Assembly (NCBI GenBank): GCA_024626585.1
Contig: JANKJI010000002.1
Span: forward strand, 169,696,238 to 169,711,949
DNA from: Ginkgo biloba
Lineage: Eukaryota > Streptophyta > Ginkgoopsida > Ginkgoales > Ginkgoaceae
DNA: 15,712 nucleotides
Direction: 5' to 3'
Part shown: piece after piece, positions 10,482 to 15,712 of the stretch
Position numbering within the stretch: position 1 is the first letter of the stretch
Layout of the letters: each line of letters begins with the position of its first letter
Made by a program: the position numbers and the translations under genes
The notes under the pieces: generated by a model
The model's input: the letters and a program-made list of their open reading frames with translations, nothing else
What the model was told of the DNA's origin: nothing
The model's database searches: none

Positions 10482-13266
10482 ATGGAGAGGATTCATGTCC
10501 GCATGAATGATTTGTCTGGGGTAGGGACGAGGCAACGCCTTCTATTACCAAGCACTTGTTAGTGCAGTGATCCAATTATAAACCCTTCTACTAAGTATAT
10601 ATATAAGACTATTAAGCTAGATGAGGAATACAAGAACATTGTAGCCTTGTTGAGTTGGGTTTTTGGAGAAAAAAACACTACAAAGATGTATCACTCTATG
10701 ATATACCTGGTATATCAAGTTAATAAGATAGGTGGAAGGTTTAATTGGGTTAAAGTTATCATTGACACAGTGACAAAGAAATTGATTGAGCTTCCCAGGA
10801 TAGGTAAATTCTATATGGTGTCCTATGTTATTTATGTCATTTTCTTTTCGAGCGTTATTCCAAGATTTTCTTATAATTGTGTGAATAGAGAAGAAAGGGG
10901 ATTACCGGTACAGTTCCAGTATCCTAAAGTTTAGAAAGACAAATACAAGTCTTATTATTATTTGATAAACTATAAATTTATTTACCAAGTTTCTGTCTTA
11001 TTGCATGGGGAGGAACTCTCCGAAATTGGTAATTTTGTGAAAGAGGCCTTGACGTGTATCAGCAATTGGTACCTGGAAAAAACATTTTCTTATGTTGTGC
11101 TATATGGTTTTGACGGCTCTCCACATCGTTTGCCAAAATATGCTGATGATCATATTGTGATGTGTGAGATATGTTGGCAGATAGTGGAAATCCACACTAA
11201 GTTCTCCCAGAGATGGAAGACAGCTACTTTTCATTCTTTTCCTATCAGAATTGGAAGCTTTATAGTCACCAACATTAGCCAAGCCAAAGCTCATGCCAAG
11301 GAAATCCTAAGTTATAACTTTGAAGAGGATTGAGTGAGGCAATATGATCCTTATGGAATTTTTGCAAGGCATTATAAGCTTTAGTCTTATCATGTGTCAG
11401 AGCCAAGAGATAAATATCATAATCTGATAGATTACGACTGGGTAGCACATAAACATAGGGGTAGTAAAACACCTCCTAGTAGTCTTGAAGACTCGCAGTC
11501 ACCTAGATCAAGTGAAGAGAGCTAAGAATAGGATGATGCTTGGATACATTCTGATAGTGATAGAAATCATGCCCATGGCATTGAAAGGGGGCAGGCAACT
11601 CAAGCCCCTACTTCTATTGAAAGAAGAGGAGAAGCATTGAAGACTGTTGAGAAAGAGCAAGCCCAAGGAGAAAGTATTATCCAAAGCTGGCATGATACTA
11701 CCAGAGAATGAGGTTATGATGAAGATAATGATCCTAATAAAGATAAGAAGAGGAAGAAACCTCATGAAGAGGAAGCAATTCCCACCAGAAGTAAGAGAAT
11801 CCCTCAGAACTGAAGTTTGGTAGGGTTTTGTGACTCATCAGAAAAAATACTCATTCACCTTTATCTAGTATTCTAGTAGAGGCAACTTAGTCAAATGTAG
11901 AAAATAAAATACCCAATATAGAATTTACGAAGGAAGAAGTTCCTCAAAGAGAATAAATTTTGAATCCATCGCTAGTTGAGTTAATGAATTCACAATTAGA
12001 GTCCAGTGAGACATATGCCTTTACTATGCTAGATTTGAGTAAACAACATGCTTCTTTCGCCTTAGTTTCTAAGATAAATAATGTCAAAGTGTGAGATGCA
12101 AAACCAAGAGCCTTGAGGGCTAAGACGAAGGTAATCCCTACTAATGTGATTTTGAAGGAAACTGAGTTTGATATTGAGAAACTGACAACTCAAGAAGCAA
12201 TAAATTTCTATAAAGTCTCATTTGAGGCTTTACAATTGAAAATTGATGAATTGATATTGGAGAGTGCTCAATTGAAGGAGCAGAATACCACCTTAGAATC
12301 AAGGCTATATGAGTATGAGACTGTGTTCTCCCCTCCTCTCCTAGTCTAACCTATTCAAGCTATTGGACCTTTGACTGACACATAGTTGCAAAAGAAAATA
12401 CACAATGTTGGTATATGCCAACACACTTACATGCAATATATAAAGGATGTGGTAGCGGATATGGTCAAGGAAGGATCACATCTATGGAGATTGGGTACCC
12501 AAGTTGAAGCCCTGATAAATAACACCTCAGCATATCTAGAAGCATATCCTAAGATTATCAAAGAATCATAAGAGTTTATGAAAAATGAGTTTGTTGAGTT
12601 CAATAAATTTGTGGGTCAAGGAAATGAAGAATCGTATCCTGGGGTAATGGACATCAATGACATCAAGGATTCCTTTATTCTCAAGAGTGAATTTAACAGG
12701 GAGGAATGTGAAAAGTTCGTAGCCATGAAAAATAATCTCTTCGAAAAGAAGACCACTTTAAAAGTGGTTTCTTTAGAAAATTCTATTCCATCCCCTTCAA
12801 AATAAGGTCAATTGACCATGAAGGATGATCATACAAAGGTACTTCAGTTCAAAGAGATTAAGGTAGTACATACACTACAAAATAGGGAGATTTTTTTACC
12901 CAGACCAATTGAACCAGGCTCTGAAAGACAAGTGTAAACATAATCAAGAAATGGAGTTTATCTTAAGAAGAGAAATTAAAGACGAGGCCCTAATGGAAAG
13001 GGATTTTAGAAGTCTTATTTGAAAAATAAATATTTTATACAACAAAATAGAGGGAAGTATAAGATAGATTGCGACGACTGAAGGAATTAGAAGCAAAAAG
13101 GGCAGAGGAAGTTAACGTAAAAACCTGGGTTAGTTAATCATCAAAGTTTGCCAGGGGTCTTGATGTTCCTTGGAGAGCTAGAACATGGTTCTATGGATTC
13201 AAGCACATGGAGGGGCTATCCACTAAGGGTTTTCTCTCACTAGCATCTCTTACTTTATTTAGCTAA
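10482..13266 (+). pseudogene. Decayed gag-like retroelement ORF using three frames
   Basis: One protein can be followed through all three plus frames. Frame 1 runs 10482 to about 11813 with stops at 10560, 10932, 11331, 11382, 11523, 11529, 11709 and 11811. A frame change between 11815 and 12000 leads to 12000-12805, with stops at 12092, 12347, 12383 and 12569. A second change leads to a final block ending at TAA 13264-13266. Order of parts: an aromatic-rich domain (NWVKVIIDTVTKKLIELP, GKFYMVSYVIYVIFF), a second hydrophobic domain to about 11330, a Ser/Glu/Lys-rich linker with basic clusters, a coiled coil near 12215-12330 (LKIDELILESAQLKEQ), further helices, then a basic and Trp-rich end (RGLDVPWRARTWFYGFKHME). 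I do not recognise an enzyme domain and see no reverse transcriptase. It is most likely a gag-like or ORF1-like protein of a retroelement, long inactive. Confidence 0.65.
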
Positions 13267-13557
13267 AGGCTAAGAATGGATAGTTTATATGCACAAGCAT
13301 GTTACTATTAAAAAACATGACTTAGTGACACTTTACTTTTTAATTATATGGTTGATATGGTTCAGGTTGAGCATGCAAGTGCATGTTCTCATTTTAGTAT
13401 AGGGATAATATTGGAAAAGGCTTAATATATGAAAAGACCTCTTACCCTACATACTCTTCACTCTTGAATCTTAAAGCTATTGGGGCTTATTGTATTCTAA
13501 GGTCTTGTAATTATTCTCTTGCTATAAGGTTGTGGTAGCATGTGTGAAATATTAAGA
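13267..13557 (+). other. 3' flank of the plus-strand gag-like relic
   Basis: A+T-rich non-coding sequence lies between the relic's last stop and the shared terminal repeat. It holds GCATGTGTGAA near 13538, which recurs inside the repeat near 13588. It is probably the 3' untranslated part of the same element. No gene is seen. Confidence 0.45.
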
Positions 13558-13722
13558 GTTTTGATTATTGTCCAATTCTTGTCATGAAGCATGTGTGAAT
13601 CTTTGCTTGGATTCTTGTCCATAATGTGGAAGGAGGATGCATAGATCTTGTAAACTAATTATATTACTTCATAGAGAATATTTGGATGTTGTGTAGGTAT
13701 TGGTAGCTTTAGTAGACACATG
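13558..13722 (+). repeat. Dispersed repeat copy B (3' end of the plus-strand relic)
   Basis: This copy aligns to 1-165 at about 87% identity by eye. The longest exact blocks lie around 13587-13632 (for example CATGTGTGAATCTTTGC) and include GGATGTTGTG near 13684. The shared part ends near 13722, where a different sequence begins. It lies about 290 bases after the last stop of the gag-like relic, so it looks like the 3' terminal part of that element family. Confidence 0.75.
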
Positions 13723-14616
13723 ATGATGTACCCGCTTGGTGCTTGAGGATTTGATGTCAATTTGCAACAGTAACGATTTGATCAAATCCAAGGGGATAAT
13801 CCTTCTTCTCACTCTTTTGTGCTCTTTGTCTCAAAAAATCGAGTCTGTGGTTAGTTGGATCAAATTGTACAAGTCTCAGTAGTCTCTATAATTGGCCGAT
13901 GCATGAATTCACACTATTATAGAGCTTCGACACGTAATTTTTCACTTTTGGAGTGCACAATAGTATGTGATTCAGACTATGACACATAAACATGCACTAT
14001 CACGCGACATAACTTGCAACTCATTCAACCTCTAGTTTTTCTCCCGAAAGTAGAAAAAATCGGTGATCTTACTTGAAGCCACCTGCATGAAACTCGAGGC
14101 TGCCTTTGTACGATGCGTGTGAACTATCAAATCAATCTACAAGAGGATCTTAGCAAATATCCTATACATCCAAGTTAAAAGATAATTTATGATCTATCAC
14201 CATCAAAACATATTGAATCCAAGATAAATCACACATGAACATTCACAAGAGCTTTAGACATAAACCACTCTCTCTCCTTCTCTATTTCTCCAAGAAATTA
14301 TAAAGAACATGAATACAAGAATAATGTGTGAGATTTACCTTAGGGTCCTTTTATGAGAGGAGTCCTAATTACATTTAGTAGGTCTCTAGGGTTTGATGCC
14401 ATGTAAGCTCCCTCTTTACCACTAATCACTTTAGTTCTTACTTAGTTAATGCCTAGTTAAGACTTGGACAAATTAAGTAACAATCCTTTACACATCAACT
14501 TAATATTGCAAGTAATAAAGATATGTTATTTAACAAATGCTAAGTAAAATGAGAGAGATAATAATTATAACTAGGAAGAGAAAACCCTTAGGTCCTCTAA
14601 TGATCCCCTTTGGTCA
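13721..14616 (-). mobile_element. LTR-like sequence, probable 3' LTR of a Ty3-type relic
   Basis: On the minus strand a candidate LTR starts TGACC near 14616 and ends CATCATCA at 13721, exactly where the neighbouring repeat stops. It would be about 900 bp with TG...CA ends. A G-rich ATTGGGGGC lies just upstream on the minus strand (about 14619-14627) and could be part of a polypurine tract. A TATA-like CATAAAAG is internal. No gene-like frame is seen. A shorter alternative with its TG at 14267, preceded by a purine run, is possible. The other LTR would lie beyond the right edge, so this rests on position and sequence style only. Confidence 0.35.
14348..14355 (-). promoter_or_regulatory. TATA-like box inside the LTR-like sequence
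   Basis: On the minus strand the sequence reads CTCATAAAAGGACCC, a reasonable plant TATA context, followed about 30 bases later by a region that could be a transcript start. If the surrounding sequence is an LTR this would mark its U3/R boundary. Confidence 0.25.
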
Positions 14617-14724
14617 TAGCCCCCAATAGACTTGACTCTAGAGAACCATCTACTAGCCCCCTCCTGGTTAGGATGGCTCATCAATTCCTTCGTTCTTGGG
14701 AAGAAATGGACCCCATTGCTTAAT

Positions 14725-15712
14725 CCATACCATATGATGTCTTTTTCCACATCCTATCCATATCAAACATAGGAATTCTAATCCTTCCAATAAGGAATGA
14801 TCCCATGCTCATGCTCATGATGGGTACTCTAATCTCTCCAACTAGGAAAGATTATTGATAGGCCTAGTCCACTTCTGTCTTTGATTCTTTTCCCTTCTCC
14901 TCTATTGTCAAAACAAACTTCCTTTGAGCTTGTACTACTTACTTGCCTTTCACTTTAGAAACCAAACTTGTTGCCCTAGGTACTGGAACTGACTTGAAAA
15001 TGAAAGGTTGTCCTTCCTTTTCTATCTCACATCTTCCTAAATGAGGAATGGTACTGGCCTTCCTAGCAATAAAAAATGGTACTCCTAACAAAATAATAGT
15101 GCAATCCATTGGCAATACATCACATGCTACCTCATCAATATAATTCTTAGTGATCATAAATTTGAAAGTATACATATGTGTTATTGGATCACTCTCCTCC
15201 CTGTTTATGCCATTGATCTCATATGGATTAGGGCACTCCTCAAGGTGTAGACCCAAATCCTTGACCATACTAGCTGAAACTAAGTTCCTTTGGCTCCTAT
15301 TATCCAATATAGCTTAAATCACTTTGTTCTTCACCTACAATTGCAATGTAAAAAGTCTTTCTCTATCCATATTCTTTTCCTCTTCATTAACAAGAACTAG
15401 TGTTAGATCTGTCTCATCTAATTTGACTATAAGATCTATTAGTTTCTTTTTCTCTTGCTTTTGTTGATGTAGTGATCTAGGTTCCTTTTCTAGGTGAAGC
15501 TTCCAACATCCTTCTTTATCATGACCTTTCTTACCATAATGTGAACATGTCCTGGAATCATCTTGCTTCTTTCTCCATGTTGAACATGTCTTCTTCTTAG
15601 TCCCTTTCTTCTTTCTCTTTCTTAAAGAACCACTAGAAGAATTGTATGATGATGATGATGAAGTATCTAAAATGAGAGAAACCTTCCTCTTAGGCTTTCC
15701 CTCCTCTTTTGT
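14725..15712 (-). pseudogene. Ty3-type gag-protease relic (partial, enters from right edge)
   Basis: The minus-strand frame is open from the right edge to a TAG at 15337-15335. It encodes a Ser/Lys-rich stretch, then a retroviral-type zinc knuckle at 15547-15506, then a charged linker (QEKKKLIDLIVKLDE). The knuckle reads C-x2-Y-x4-H-x4-C, so the second Cys is replaced by Tyr. After the TAG and a TAA at 15316-15314 the same frame continues into an aspartic protease-like block with ILDNRSQRNLVSASMVKDLG and, later, IILLGVPFF, which match the active-site and ILG regions of Ty3/gypsy proteases. The catalytic D-S/T-G is now D-N-R. The frame goes on past TAA 14941-14939, with more stops, to about 14725. 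Two damaged motifs and several stops make it inactive. Reverse transcriptase, RNase H and integrase are not found downstream. Confidence 0.75.
14772..14852 (-). repeat. Two 17-codon imperfect tandem repeats in the relic
   Basis: 14772-14801 and 14823-14852 match at 23 of 30 positions with an offset of 51 bases, which is 17 codons. In the frame of the upstream protease block the minus strand reads SFLVGEIRVPIMSMSMG then SFLIGRIRIPMFDMD, so the repeat is in frame and conserves protein more than DNA. Between them CATGAG recurs and encodes the Met-Ser run. Confidence 0.6.

Noticed and set aside
11100-11765. Minus-strand open frames of 64-85 codons
   Set aside because: They are antisense to the plus-strand gag-like relic, whose frame carries the consistent domain order.
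12752-12768. Inverted repeat ACCACTTT-A-AAAGTGGT
   Set aside because: It has a one-base spacer and lies inside the decayed coding sequence. It is short enough to be chance and has no terminator context.
1-15712. tRNA, rRNA, CRISPR array or bacterial-type operon
   Set aside because: I saw no cloverleaf with conserved A and B boxes, no ribosomal sequence and no regularly spaced repeats. The intron, composition and transposon relics indicate a plant nuclear genome.

Overview
The window looks like nuclear DNA of a seed plant. It is A+T-rich and gene-poor, has one spliced protein-coding gene, and otherwise holds worn remains of transposable elements. The gag-like relics recall repeat families I associate with gymnosperm, especially conifer, genomes. 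That placement rests on memory and was not checked by a search, so read it as a moderate-confidence inference.

The one gene that appears intact is on the minus strand at 9615..8166. It has two exons joined across a 118-bp GT-AG intron. It encodes a 443-residue protein with an N-terminal alpha-crystallin (HSP20) domain, a long acidic linker rich in Pro, Glu and Ser, and a single hydrophobic segment at the extreme C-terminus. This layout matches the plant RTM2-like group of tail-anchored small heat-shock-like proteins. Upstream of it is a tandem duplication (9713-10031) containing a (TA)n microsatellite and one good heat-shock-element-like site.

Layout: 1-165 is one copy of a repeat whose second copy is at 13558-13722. 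166-4626 is non-coding, with a possible Copia-type LTR fragment around 1690-2235. 4627-6214 (minus) is a decayed gag-like reading frame. 6215-8165 is non-coding and includes the 3' flank of the gene. 8166-9615 is the gene, and 9616-10031 its promoter and tandem repeat. 10482-13266 (plus) is a second decayed gag-like reading frame using all three frames, followed by its 3' flank and the repeat copy at 13558-13722. From 13721 to the right edge there is a minus-strand Ty3-type relic. It has a gag tail with a damaged zinc knuckle, then a damaged aspartic protease, then a sequence resembling a 3' LTR, with no reverse transcriptase between them.

No host pathway or operon links these parts. The gene sits between gag-like relics that point away from it on both sides. 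The least familiar material is the pair of gag-like pseudogenes: they share a general layout and a short Asn-Asn-Thr motif, and no polymerase is visible next to either. I see no tRNA, rRNA or CRISPR array.
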